Of a stretch of 7,547 bases of DNA, positions 1-7,353 are shown in pieces. The stretch lies in contig JALHLM010000298.1 of NCBI GenBank assembly GCA_022844585.1, positions 1-7,547 on the forward strand, in the 5' to 3' direction. The first letter of the stretch is position 1; each line of letters opens with the position of its first letter. Under the pieces are notes generated by a model, which ran no database searches, was not told the DNA's origin, and worked only from the letters and a program-made list of their open reading frames with translations. The stretch is from Pirellulales bacterium. GTDB lineage: Bacteria > Planctomycetota > Planctomycetia > Pirellulales > JALHLM01. Both the position numbers and the translations under genes were made by a program.

Positions 1-3000
1 GGTCGCCGACTTGGTAGCTCAATTCGTATCCGCGCAGTTGTTCGGTGTATTGCTCGCTGAGCACGTTAATGGACGGAAGTTGCTCGACGACTGAACCGAG
101 CCAACCGACGACGCGAGAGTCTCTCGTGAGTACGCCGTCGGGCGGCGCGCCGCCGACGGCGATGCCGTACTCCTCCCAGAGTTGGCGATTCGTCTTGTTG
201 ACGACCTGCGGCGGGATGTACGTCCCTTGAGCGTAATTGTCGAACGCCACCGCATTCCGCATTTGCGGCACGAGGAACACCTGCTGGCCGTCGAGCGTCA
301 CGACGTGGGGGCTGAAATAGGTCTGCGTGTCGAAGACATAGACTTGCTGCCGGACCATGATGTACGGCGATTGGTCGGAGTCGGCGATCAAGTCGAATTG
401 CCGCGCGCCGCGGGTTTGCGTGGAGTTCAGCGTGCCGAACTCGACGCCTTCCACGTTGATGCTGCGATGCGGCTCCCAGGGCTTCATGATCCGAATGTTG
501 CTCTGGTTGTTGAGATAGCCCCCTTCAATCCGATTGACGCCCCGCGGCGCGACTTGCACTCCCACCGTCCAGCCTTCAATCGTCGAATCGAGCACGGCAA
601 TGGAGCCGGAGTCCTTGTTCGACGTGATGGCCTTGCCGAAGTGAACGGACCGCGAATCAGAAAGACTTCCGTACAGTTGCACGTTGCGCAATTCGACCTG
701 CTTCGTATAGTCGAATTCAACGCCGAGCAGCCCGAGATCCCAGCCAGTGAAGCCATCGACCACGCTGACTTGCTGATGCGGCGCGCGCTTCTCCATGTGC
801 CGCCAGAACTGCAAACCCCGCATTGAGGAATAGACGGTGTTGTTTGCGAAGTTGAACAACGGCACGAAGCGGACGTCGACCGTGTCATGCTTGGCCCAAC
901 TGGCGTCGCGGAGGTTCGCGGTCAGGAACTCGCCGCGTCCCAGACCGCGTTCCAGCAACCCCGTGGTGGCGAAGAAGTAGCCGGCGTTGGCATGGCCCAC
1001 GGCGACATTCTCGGTAATGTCCAAACCACCGCCCTGAAACCAAAAGCCCACTCCTTCGTGGCCGAAATCCTGATTGGCCACGCGATCGTCGATCCGCTGG
1101 CCCGACCCGGTGCTCCGCAGAGCCAGATTACGTCGAAACGTCCCGACTTCGTTGCCGACCTCGGTAGCAAAGCTCGCGCCCGTCACGTCGTAGACGACAT
1201 TGTCCTCCACATGGACGCGGCTGCTGTGATTGACGATGCCCCAGCCAGGCGAGGTGATCACGGCGCTTCCCACGATCTGGGCGCTGCCACGGTCGGGGGC
1301 GACGCCCATGCGATGGAAATGCACCGAGTAACGCGCGCGGGGATTCGCGCCCGTACCGTCGATCAAGCGTCCGAAGGCGTCCAAGACCGGATCGTTCAGC
1401 GGGATCTTCTTGTTCGTGCGGCCCAAGTGGTCGAATGCCGCGTAGGCCACGTTGACGTTGGGCGAATGCATGAACATCACGTGCCCTTGGCGCGTCCAGT
1501 CGCCGGGCCGCACCGACGTGAACACCACATTGCGAGTCAGGTTCGCTAGATGGATGGAGAGACCATCACGCGGGATGGGGTGATCGAACTGAAGCGGCGC
1601 GACGCGCACGCGTGGGCCGTCGATGGCGAGAATCCGCAGGATTTCATCGCGACTGCCTTGAGACATCGCCGCCGGCAAGACGATGCGGTCCCCGACGCCC
1701 CATCCCGTCGGCGTCGTCGTCAGTTCGAGCCATTCGTCACCGCGATAGGCCGGTTTCGAGATCGCCACGAACGAGGACTTTGCCTGACCATGAATCGACA
1801 CGCGGCCGTGCGAGATCAGCCCGCCGCCCAACGCCTGAGGATCGTGTTCCCGGTCGATCGGCGCCGAGTCTCCCAACTCCATCGTGGCGGTGACGTGTTC
1901 CGCCACCGGCTGGGTGGGCGTGCCCATTTCGAGATAGCCTTTGGGCGTCACGACCAGCGTGTCGACGCGCAATCGCGTGGTGACGTCGGTGGCAAATCGC
2001 AATGCGCCATCGATACGAATCGTGCGCATCGCTTCGTCGACGACGCCGTCGATTGTGACGCTGATGCCTTCGCCGATCACGACGCGCGCGTCCTCCGTCG
2101 GGAGATAACCGCCCCAAGTCGCGGGATCGGACCAATTGCCGTCTTGCGTCGCGAAGTGGGTGGCCTCATGCAAGTCCACCAGATGCATGACGGCGTTGTG
2201 TTCGTGATCGAGTTCGGGATGCGCGTGCGTGTCCGTACCGGATGGCCCGAACAGCCCGCGCACGAGATTGAGGTCGTGGATATCGACAACGCCGTTCTGG
2301 TCCCAGTCGCCGAGCGTCCCATGCGGAACGGCGCTGCCGAAATACCCGCGCGTCAGATTCAGCATCACCAGCGGATCGCGCTCCGCGGCCAGCGGATCGC
2401 CCGCAATCCACAGCTCTTGGCCGTAATAACCGTCGGTCGCGCCGAAAATCAGCGCATCACGCCAGGTCGCCGGCGCCGCGATGTTCGAGGCGCGGAAGCC
2501 GGGATAGATGTCGCGCGCCAGCTCGGCGGACTGCGTTTCCAGATCGACCGTCCAAAGCTCGCGTCCGGTCGATTCTTGCTCCGCGGTGAACAGCAGGCTT
2601 TCGCGCGTGGCCCGCAGGCTGCGGGGCGCGGAGCTTGGCGCGCCCGGTCGGATGTCGACGATTTCCCGGGTGCCCGCGGCCGTGCCGTCGCTGGTCCAGA
2701 GTTCCAGCCCATGCTCGGATCGGGCGGCGAAGTAGACGTGACGCCCAGCCGCCGTCAACTCGAGCGGTTCTGTCTGCCCGGACGAACCTGGCAACACATC
2801 ATGCACCAGGTGTGGAATCCCGCCGCTACGGGACCAAAGTTCTCGGCCATGCGTTCCGTCGTCCGCCGTAAAGAACACAGCGGCGTCTGTGGCGACAAAT
2901 TCCCGCGGAGTTGAGCCAGCCGGTCCGGCGTTGATGTCGCCGAGCAACTGTGCGGCGCCGCCAGCCGTGGTTTTCCAAGGTTCTTGCCCGTGGACGCCAT

Positions 3001-3730
3001 CGTCGGCGGCGAACAAGAGGTCGCCCCCGACAACCGCCAGCTCGCTCGGCTCGGAACTCTCGGCGCCGGCGCGAACATCGAGCAGCAACCGAGTCCCCGT
3101 TACGGTTCCATCGCTGGCCCACAGCTCGCGCCCAGCAAGTGAATTCGCCGCGCTAAACACCAACTCTTCGCCCCAGGCCGTCAATTCGCCAAGTCCCGCG
3201 CCGTCCAAAGTACGCGAGAACGTATCGAGCCGACGCGTTCCCGCGGTCGAACCATCCGTCACCCACAACTCGTCCACGTCGCCCATAGTTGCCACGAAGT
3301 AAAGCTGGTCGCCGACGCGCGTCAGGCTATGCAGTTCCGAGGAGGCCGAACCGGGCGTCAGGTCGAGTACCAACCGGGTTCCGGAGGCGCTGCCGTCGCT
3401 GGTCCAAAGTTCGCGTCCGCTCGCGGACTCCGTGGCGACAAAGAAGACACTGCGGCCCACGGCGGTCAGCAAATCGGGATGGCTGCCCACCTCGTTGGTA
3501 ATGATGTCGGCCACCAGCCGCGTCGAACCGGCGTCGCCGCGCGTAATCCAAAGTTCGCGGCCGAAATCGCCGTGGTCCCCGGTGAAGAACACGCCGAGGT
3601 CGGACGCTGTGAAGTCCTCGGGCTGAAACGAATACAACCCAGGCACGAAGTTGGCCACCATCCGCGGCGTGGCGCTCATCAAGCGGCGAGGTTCCAGGGT
3701 TTCGAAACGAATTCGGTTCGACGTACGCAT
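1..3730 (-). CDS. Giant LEPR-XLL / ELWxxDGT-repeat / G8-domain surface protein, 3' end outside window
   Basis: This frame is open from the ATG at 3730-3728 to the left edge (1243 codons, no stop). I recognise its parts but not a named protein. Residues 12-20 (LEPRRLMSA) match the planctomycete LEPR-XLL motif. The N-terminus has no ordinary hydrophobic Sec signal core, so its export route is unclear. Nine ELWxxDGT-type repeats fill about residues 24-457. Residues 474-491 form a dockerin-like loop (D475, D477, N479, D483, D486). A G8 domain follows at about 525-650, opening with GNWSDPATW (W533, W539). The rest, about 700-1243, is rich in short strands and Asn/Gly turns, as in right-handed parallel beta-helices, with RYSVHFH at 800-806. 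The likely role is an extracellular protein that binds or cleaves glycans, inferred from the G8/beta-helix resemblance to CEMIP/TMEM2. The start is fixed by AGGAGG seven bases upstream. The domain calls are by eye; the enzymatic role is speculative. Confidence 0.9.
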   Translation of the reverse strand, partial: MRTSNRIRFETLEPRRLMSATPRMVANFVPGLYSFQPEDFTASDLGVFFTGDHGDFGRELWITRGDAGSTRLVADIITNEVGSHPDLLTAVGRSVFFVATESASGRELWTSDGSASGTRLVLDLTPGSASSELHSLTRVGDQLYFVATMGDVDELWVTDGSTAGTRRLDTFSRTLDGAGLGELTAWGEELVFSAANSLAGRELWASDGTVTGTRLLLDVRAGAESSEPSELAVVGGDLLFAADDGVHGQEPWKTTAGGAAQLLGDINAGPAGSTPREFVATDAAVFFTADDGTHGRELWSRSGGIPHLVHDVLPGSSGQTEPLELTAAGRHVYFAARSEHGLELWTSDGTAAGTREIVDIRPGAPSSAPRSLRATRESLLFTAEQESTGRELWTVDLETQSAELARDIYPGFRASNIAAPATWRDALIFGATDGYYGQELWIAGDPLAAERDPLVMLNLTRGYFGSAVPHGTLGDWDQNGVVDIHDLNLVRGLFGPSGTDTHAHPELDHEHNAVMHLVDLHEATHFATQDGNWSDPATWGGYLPTEDARVVIGEGISVTIDGVVDEAMRTIRIDGALRFATDVTTRLRVDTLVVTPKGYLEMGTPTQPVAEHVTATMELGDSAPIDREHDPQALGGGLISHGRVSIHGQAKSSFVAISKPAYRGDEWLELTTTPTGWGVGDRIVLPAAMSQGSRDEILRILAIDGPRVRVAPLQFDHPIPRDGLSIHLANLTRNVVFTSVRPGDWTRQGHVMFMHSPNVNVAYAAFDHLGRTNKKIPLNDPVLDAFGRLIDGTGANPRARYSVHFHRMGVAPDRGSAQIVGSAVITSPGWGIVNHSSRVHVEDNVVYDVTGASFATEVGNEVGTFRRNLALRSTGSGQRIDDRVANQDFGHEGVGFWFQGGGLDITENVAVGHANAGYFFATTGLLERGLGRGEFLTANLRDASWAKHDTVDVRFVPLFNFANNTVYSSMRGLQFWRHMEKRAPHQQVSVVDGFTGWDLGLLGVEFDYTKQVELRNVQLYGSLSDSRSVHFGKAITSNKDSGSIAVLDSTIEGWTVGVQVAPRGVNRIEGGYLNNQSNIRIMKPWEPHRSINVEGVEFGTLNSTQTRGARQFDLIADSDQSPYIMVRQQVYVFDTQTYFSPHVVTLDGQQVFLVPQMRNAVAFDNYAQGTYIPPQVVNKTNRQLWEEYGIAVGGAPPDGVLTRDSRVVGWLGSVVEQLPSINVLSEQYTEQLRGYELSYQVGD
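2402..3556 (-). repeat. Nine tandem ELWxxDGT-type repeats, about 141-144 bp each
   Basis: Within the large surface protein, the repeat core begins at residues 59, 107, 154, 202, 250, 297, 343, 391 and 439, a spacing of 46 to 48 residues. Full or near-full copies are ELWTSDGSASGT (107), ELWVTDGSTAGT (154), ELWASDGTVTGT (202) and ELWTSDGTAAGT (343). Copy 1 is ELWITRGDAGST. Copies 5 (EPWKTTAGG) and 6 (ELWSRSGG) have lost the DGT part, and copies 8 and 9 keep only ELW. Each unit also carries a VFF/LLF-type strand followed by an Asp/Gly-rich turn about 12 residues before ELW, and a [LV]xD[IL] strand after it. On the plus strand the repeats show as recurring 'ccaaagttcgcg'-like blocks. The pattern looks like beta-propeller blades; the fold is inferred. 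The coordinates cover the ELW cores; the repeating unit itself extends to about residues 24-457. Confidence 0.9.
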
Positions 3731-3737
3731 GAGAGAC

Positions 3738-3743
3738 CCTCCT
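3738..3743 (-). promoter_or_regulatory. Strong ribosome binding site of the giant surface protein gene
   Basis: The minus strand reads AGGAGG, then seven bases, then the ATG at 3730. This is a consensus Shine-Dalgarno sequence at ideal spacing. It supports the chosen start, which also places the LEPR-XLL motif at its usual position close to the N-terminus. Confidence 0.85.
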
Positions 3744-3786
3744 GGTGTACGAGTCGACCAACAGAAATGTAGTGCCGCGAGAGTGT

Positions 3787-3796
3787 CGAAGCTTCG
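3787..3796. promoter_or_regulatory. Perfect 10-bp palindrome CGAAGCTTCG, possible operator half of a pair
   Basis: This is a second gapless palindrome in the same intergenic region. Its centre is 31 bases from the centre of the 14-bp palindrome, close to three turns of the DNA helix. Ten-base palindromes do occur by chance, so this one alone is weak; the helical spacing is what makes it worth noting. Confidence 0.2.
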
Positions 3797-3815
3797 GCCC
3801 GACGGAAAGCACTCA

Positions 3816-3829
3816 TCCGCTTAAGCGGA
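3816..3829. promoter_or_regulatory. Perfect 14-bp palindrome, possible operator
   Basis: TCCGCTTAAGCGGA is a perfect inverted repeat with no spacer, lying 86 bases upstream of the start codon of the giant surface protein gene. A two-fold symmetric site in this position could be an operator for a dimeric regulator. It has no loop, so as RNA it would be a poor hairpin and a poor terminator. The regulatory role is inference from position and symmetry only. Confidence 0.3.
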
Positions 3830-3936
3830 GCGGAACCATCGGCGAAGCGCGCATTTTTCGAGAAAATGGAGCGCATTCTACCGCGGAATGTGAGTGTGGA
3901 TCGCATCGTTCAGTGCGAAACAATCGAGAATCCGAA

Positions 3937-5154
3937 TCACCGCCCGCCGACGGAGACCAGGTGCGTGTCGGTGCGGAGGTAGAGCGTGCCGTGTGCGACC
4001 GCTGGCGTGCTGCGGCTCGGTTCGCCGGTCGGGTTGCGGGCGATGAGGTTGAATTTCGGGCCGGCTTCCAGCACGAAGCAATCGCCGTCTTCCGCCAGGC
4101 AATAAAGATAATTGCCGACGCGAATCGGCGAGCCGGAGAAGTTGCCGTCGACGCGCTCGCGCCAGACGATGTCGCCTGCGGGCGTGATGCAGGTGACGAC
4201 GCCTTTATCTTCCCAAAGGAAAGCGAGCTCGCCGTGAGTGACGGGGGTGGGGACGTAGGGAACCTTGCCGGGGAGGCGAAAGACTTCCTCGGCGGGGCGA
4301 CCGTCGGCAGGCGGGCGAACGCCGACCACATAGTTGCCCCCTTGGCCGGAACCACAACTACCGAGGATGACGTCGCCGAAGACGACGGGCGAGCTGCAGG
4401 TGCGGAGCTTGAAGCAACTGTATTCCCAGAGCGTGCGGCCGGTGAGGGGATCCTGCCCCGTGATGCCGTGGGCGGTGCTGTTGAAGATGAGCTGGGGCTG
4501 GCCGTCGGCGCCTTGGTAAACGCAGGGAGTGGAGTAGGAAACCATGTTGGGCGTGCGCGGCGTGCGCCAGCGATCGTGGCCGGAGGCGGCGTCGACGGCG
4601 AGAAGAAAGCTGGGCCCGTCTTGCTCGTTATTGAGGATGACCATGTCCTCATACACCACGAGCGACGCGCCGGAGCTATGGTTGCTCGCGAAGGGACCGA
4701 GATCGCGCTGCCAAGCGTCCTGGCCGTCATGATCAAGCGCGAGCAGCGTGAGCTTCGCGGGAGTCGACCAGGAGACGTAGACGCGCTCGGCGTCGACGGC
4801 CGGCGTGCAACTGGCGAAGCTGTTGCGGGCGTGTTTCTCGTGGACTTGCGAAGGGTAATCGCGTTGCCAGAGAATGCGACCGTCGCCCGCCGCGAGGCAC
4901 AGGACGTGACGGGTGGCGGTGGCTTCGTCGGCGCTGGTGACGAAGATGCGATCGCCCCAGAACACCGGCGCGGAGTGCCCGACGCCCCGCAGGTCGGCGC
5001 GCCAATTGAAATCGGCGAGCGACCAGGTGGTGGGAATCGTCGAGGCCTCGCTGACGCCGGCGCCGTTGGGTCCGCGGAAGCGCGTCCACTCCTGCGCGCG
5101 GGCCGACGTAAACAAGATCAGCGAAACGGAGCAAGCGACAAGCAAGCGGCACAT
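3937..5154 (-). CDS. Exported PQQ-type beta-propeller repeat protein (BamB/quinoprotein-like)
   Basis: A complete 405-residue protein. Residues 1-20 form a Sec signal peptide: MCR, a hydrophobic core, then ARA before QE, with cleavage likely after A20. The mature start, EWTRFRGPNGAG (22-33), is a signature of a large planctomycete family of PQQ-like propeller proteins. Blade motifs of the type 'aGdGrilWqrd' recur: AAGDGRILWQRD (88-99), DHDGQDAWQRDL (141-152), DAASGHDRWRT (188-198), DPLTGRTLWEY (235-245) and ITPAGDIVWRER (323-334). This fits a propeller of about six to eight blades filling the whole chain. No enzymatic domain is attached, so it is probably a periplasmic or surface scaffold; true PQQ binding is not implied. 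The mature part has nine cysteines, many for such a protein, including C247, C253 and C267. The stop is TGA. The start has GGAG ten bases upstream (5165-5168) and gives an intact signal peptide. Its exact role is unknown. Confidence 0.9.
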   Translation of the reverse strand: MCRLLVACSVSLILFTSARAQEWTRFRGPNGAGVSEASTIPTTWSLADFNWRADLRGVGHSAPVFWGDRIFVTSADEATATRHVLCLAAGDGRILWQRDYPSQVHEKHARNSFASCTPAVDAERVYVSWSTPAKLTLLALDHDGQDAWQRDLGPFASNHSSGASLVVYEDMVILNNEQDGPSFLLAVDAASGHDRWRTPRTPNMVSYSTPCVYQGADGQPQLIFNSTAHGITGQDPLTGRTLWEYSCFKLRTCSSPVVFGDVILGSCGSGQGGNYVVGVRPPADGRPAEEVFRLPGKVPYVPTPVTHGELAFLWEDKGVVTCITPAGDIVWRERVDGNFSGSPIRVGNYLYCLAEDGDCFVLEAGPKFNLIARNPTGEPSRSTPAVAHGTLYLRTDTHLVSVGGR

Positions 5155-5421
5155 GGAGGCGGTGCTCCGGGAAGGCGATCAGGGGAAAGGATCGTCGTCA
5201 ATGTACCCTGGGGACGAGCGTCTGGCCAGATTCAGGACCAGCATGGCGAGAGGCCGAAGGGGGCGTCGGACGTTCATGGAGCCAACCGCTCTACCAACGT
5301 CCACGCCGCTGTCAGAAAGTCCTGGGGTATCGCAACCGAAGGCGCACATTGGTCACGGCGAGTGGAACTAGCCCCCGCGCCGCGACTGAAATAAGATCGA
5401 CTCAAGCTTGTCGAACAATCC
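5155..5421 (-). other. Intergenic region between speA and the propeller gene
   Basis: These 267 bases hold no gene I can support. A 9-bp stem (5352-5360 with 5378-5386, one G-U pair when read as minus-strand RNA, 17-base loop) lies 36 bases after the speA stop. It lacks a following T-run, so it is at best a weak terminator or an mRNA-stabilising element. A 32-codon open frame (5179-5277, minus strand, MNVRRPLRPLAML...) ends 24 bases before the propeller start. It extends in frame to an earlier ATG at 5349, giving 56 codons. It has no good ribosome binding site or recognisable family. A promoter for the propeller gene is expected here, but no clear -35/-10 pair is seen. Confidence 0.5.
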
Positions 5422-7353
5422 CTAGGCCCGCCACGCGAGTTCGTGGACGTCCTCCAGGTACGTGTACCCGCGGAGCCCCTCCTCGTAGAACCGGGTGAGT
5501 TGCCCGGCTTGCTGGTAATCGAGCTTGCCCTCGCGGACGGCCGACTCCACGTCGGTGCGGAAACGGCGGATCAGGGCGTCCGACTCGTAATTGACGTAGT
5601 TCAGCACCTGCTTGACGGTGTCTCCTTTCACCACGGTCTCCAGCACCACCTCGTTGCGGTCGTCGAGGTTGACCACTACGGCGTTGGTGTCGCCGAACAG
5701 GTTGTGCAGGTCGCCGAGGATCTCCTGGTACGCGCCGATCAGGAACGCGCCCAGGTAGTACGGCTCGCCGTTGAAGGCGTGCAGCGGGAGCGTCCGTTTC
5801 ACGTCGCGGCGGTCGATGAACTGGTCGATCTTGCCGTCCGAGTCGCAGGTGATGTCTCCCAACACCGCATGTTGCGTGGGGCGCTCGTTGAGGCGGTGGA
5901 TCGGCAGCACGGGGAACAACTGCTTGATCGCCCAACTGTCGGGCATCGACTGGAACAGCGAGAAATTGCAGAAGTAGGTCTCGCTCAACAACGCGTCGAT
6001 CCCCTGCAAGTCCTCCGGCACGTAGTCCAGTTGCTGGCAGAGCCGCTGGATCTTCCGGCACGTGGCCCAGAACAGATTCTCCACCAGGCACCGCTGATCG
6101 AGCGGCAGGTAACCGCCGCTGAACAGGTTCATCGCCATGTCGAGCGCTTGTTGCGCGTCGTGGTAGGCCTCGGTCAGGTTGCGGACCGTGACGTTACGAT
6201 AGGCGTCGAAGAGGTCGAAGACCGGTTGCTCGGCGTCCGACGGGGCCTCGCGCGGGATATCGTTGTCGCCCAGCCCGGAGACGCCCAGCACGTTAAACAC
6301 CAGCACGCTGTGGTAGGCCACCACGGCGCGGCCGCTTTCGGAGATAATCGTCGGGTGCGCGACCTTGGCGTCGTCACAGACGCTTTGGACGTGGTAGATC
6401 ACGTCGTTGGCGTATTCCTGCAGCGTGTAGTTCACGCTGCTGTCGAAGTTGGTTTGCGAGCCGTCGTAGTCGATCCCCAGCCCGCCGCCGACGTCGAGAT
6501 ACTTAAGCCCCGCGCCGCGTCCGGCCAATTCGACGTAAATGCGGGCGGCCTCGTTGAGGGCGGCCTTGATGTGGCGGATATTGGGAATCTGGCTCCCCAT
6601 GTGGAAGTGCAGGAGCTGAAAGCAATCCTCCAGGCCTTGCTCTTTGAGCTCGCCGAGCGCCCGGAGAATTTCAGAGACGGTCAGTCCGAATTTCGAGCGA
6701 TAACCGCCCGACGACTGCCAGCGGCCGCCGCCCCGCGTGGCCAGCTTCACCCGCATGCCGAACGTCGGCCGCACGCCCACCTTGGCCGCGTACTTGAGGA
6801 TCAGTTCCAGCTCGGTGTATTTCTCCACGACCGGGATGATCGTCCGCCCGATCTTCTGGGCGAGCATGCACATCTCGATGAACTCGTCGTCCTTGAAGCC
6901 ATTGCAGATGATGGGCGTGTCATTGCCTGCCAGGGCCACGACGGCCAGCAACTCGGGCTTCGAGCCGGCTTCCAGGCCGAACTTGAACTGCTTGTTGTGC
7001 AGCAGCACTTCCTCGACCACCTCGGCCTGCTGGTTGACCTTGACCGGGTAGACGCAGCAGTAATTTCCCTTGAACTGATACTCCTGCATGGCGTTGGCGA
7101 AGGCGCCGTGGATTTCCCCCAGACGATGCTTGAGGATCTCCGAGAAACGGACCAGGATCGGCAGGTCGATGCCCCGTTGTTGCAGTTCGTCCACCAGGCG
7201 CTTGAGGTCGATCCAGCGCCGCGGGTCTTTGTCCGGGTGGACGAGCAGGTTGCCGGATTCGTCGACGGAGAAATAGCCCTTCCCCCAGCGGTCAACCTCG
7301 TACATCTCGGCGGCGTCCACCGAGGTCCAAGCCTTGACGGTCGTTTCGAGCAT
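5422..7353 (-). CDS. speA: Biosynthetic arginine decarboxylase (PLP-dependent, fold type III)
   Basis: This enzyme converts arginine to agmatine and CO2, the first step of the arginine route to putrescine and spermidine. It is complete at 643 residues, close to the E. coli SpeA length (about 658). The alanine-racemase-like barrel comes first. It carries the PLP-binding lysine K105 in YPVKVNQ (102-108), GLEAGSK (126-132), WQSSGGYRSKFGL (212-224), the PLP-stacking histidine H251 in HFHMGSQ (249-255), the phosphate-binding loop DVGGGLGIDYDG (287-298), and SESGRAV (338-344). The family's helical insertion follows at about 360-460. Then come NFSLFQSMPDSW (463-474), the substrate-site CDSDG (503-507; C503 and D504 are the key residues), GAYQEILGDLHNLFGDTNAV (540-559), and the conserved ending GYTYLEDVHE. 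All key residues are present. The start at 7353 matches the family N-terminus; GGAG lies 11 bases upstream. The stop is TAG. No other polyamine gene (speB, aguA, aguB) is in view. Confidence 0.98.
   Translation of the reverse strand: MLETTVKAWTSVDAAEMYEVDRWGKGYFSVDESGNLLVHPDKDPRRWIDLKRLVDELQQRGIDLPILVRFSEILKHRLGEIHGAFANAMQEYQFKGNYCCVYPVKVNQQAEVVEEVLLHNKQFKFGLEAGSKPELLAVVALAGNDTPIICNGFKDDEFIEMCMLAQKIGRTIIPVVEKYTELELILKYAAKVGVRPTFGMRVKLATRGGGRWQSSGGYRSKFGLTVSEILRALGELKEQGLEDCFQLLHFHMGSQIPNIRHIKAALNEAARIYVELAGRGAGLKYLDVGGGLGIDYDGSQTNFDSSVNYTLQEYANDVIYHVQSVCDDAKVAHPTIISESGRAVVAYHSVLVFNVLGVSGLGDNDIPREAPSDAEQPVFDLFDAYRNVTVRNLTEAYHDAQQALDMAMNLFSGGYLPLDQRCLVENLFWATCRKIQRLCQQLDYVPEDLQGIDALLSETYFCNFSLFQSMPDSWAIKQLFPVLPIHRLNERPTQHAVLGDITCDSDGKIDQFIDRRDVKRTLPLHAFNGEPYYLGAFLIGAYQEILGDLHNLFGDTNAVVVNLDDRNEVVLETVVKGDTVKQVLNYVNYESDALIRRFRTDVESAVREGKLDYQQAGQLTRFYEEGLRGYTYLEDVHELAWRA

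Larger units (their letters stand above)
3731..3936 (-). other. Intergenic region between the propeller gene and the giant surface protein gene
   Basis: These 206 bases separate the stop of the exported beta-propeller gene from the start of the large surface protein gene. They hold a ribosome binding site, two perfect palindromes (3787-3796 and 3816-3829) and several small stem-loops. The stem-loops are 3849-3857 with 3863-3874 (bulged), 3874-3878 with 3886-3890, and 3901-3905 with 3914-3918. None is followed by a clear T-run on the minus strand, so I do not call a rho-independent terminator. No convincing -35/-10 pair is visible, although a promoter for the large gene should lie here given the gap size. 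No credible small gene was found. Confidence 0.6.

Noticed and set aside
182..2914. Plus-strand open frames (182-826, 887-1549, 1550-2914) end to end
   Set aside because: They are shadows of one continuous 1243-codon minus-strand frame with clear ELWxxDGT and G8 motifs. The plus-strand products are Arg/His/Val-rich and lack family features.
3849..3874. Stem-loop after the propeller gene as a rho-independent terminator
   Set aside because: The stem has a three-base bulge and an A/T-rich upper half, and no T-run follows it on the minus strand.
3813..4736. 307-codon minus-strand frame overlapping the propeller gene
   Set aside because: It is an alternate frame of the same strand, very Ser/Ala/Pro/Arg-rich, with no motif. 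The overlapping frame 3937-5154 carries a signal peptide and propeller motifs.
3745..5394. 549-codon open frame on the plus strand across the propeller gene and both gaps
   Set aside because: It is an antisense shadow of the propeller gene, Ala/Gly/Arg-rich with no recognisable domain. The minus-strand frame has a signal peptide and repeats, so it is the real gene.
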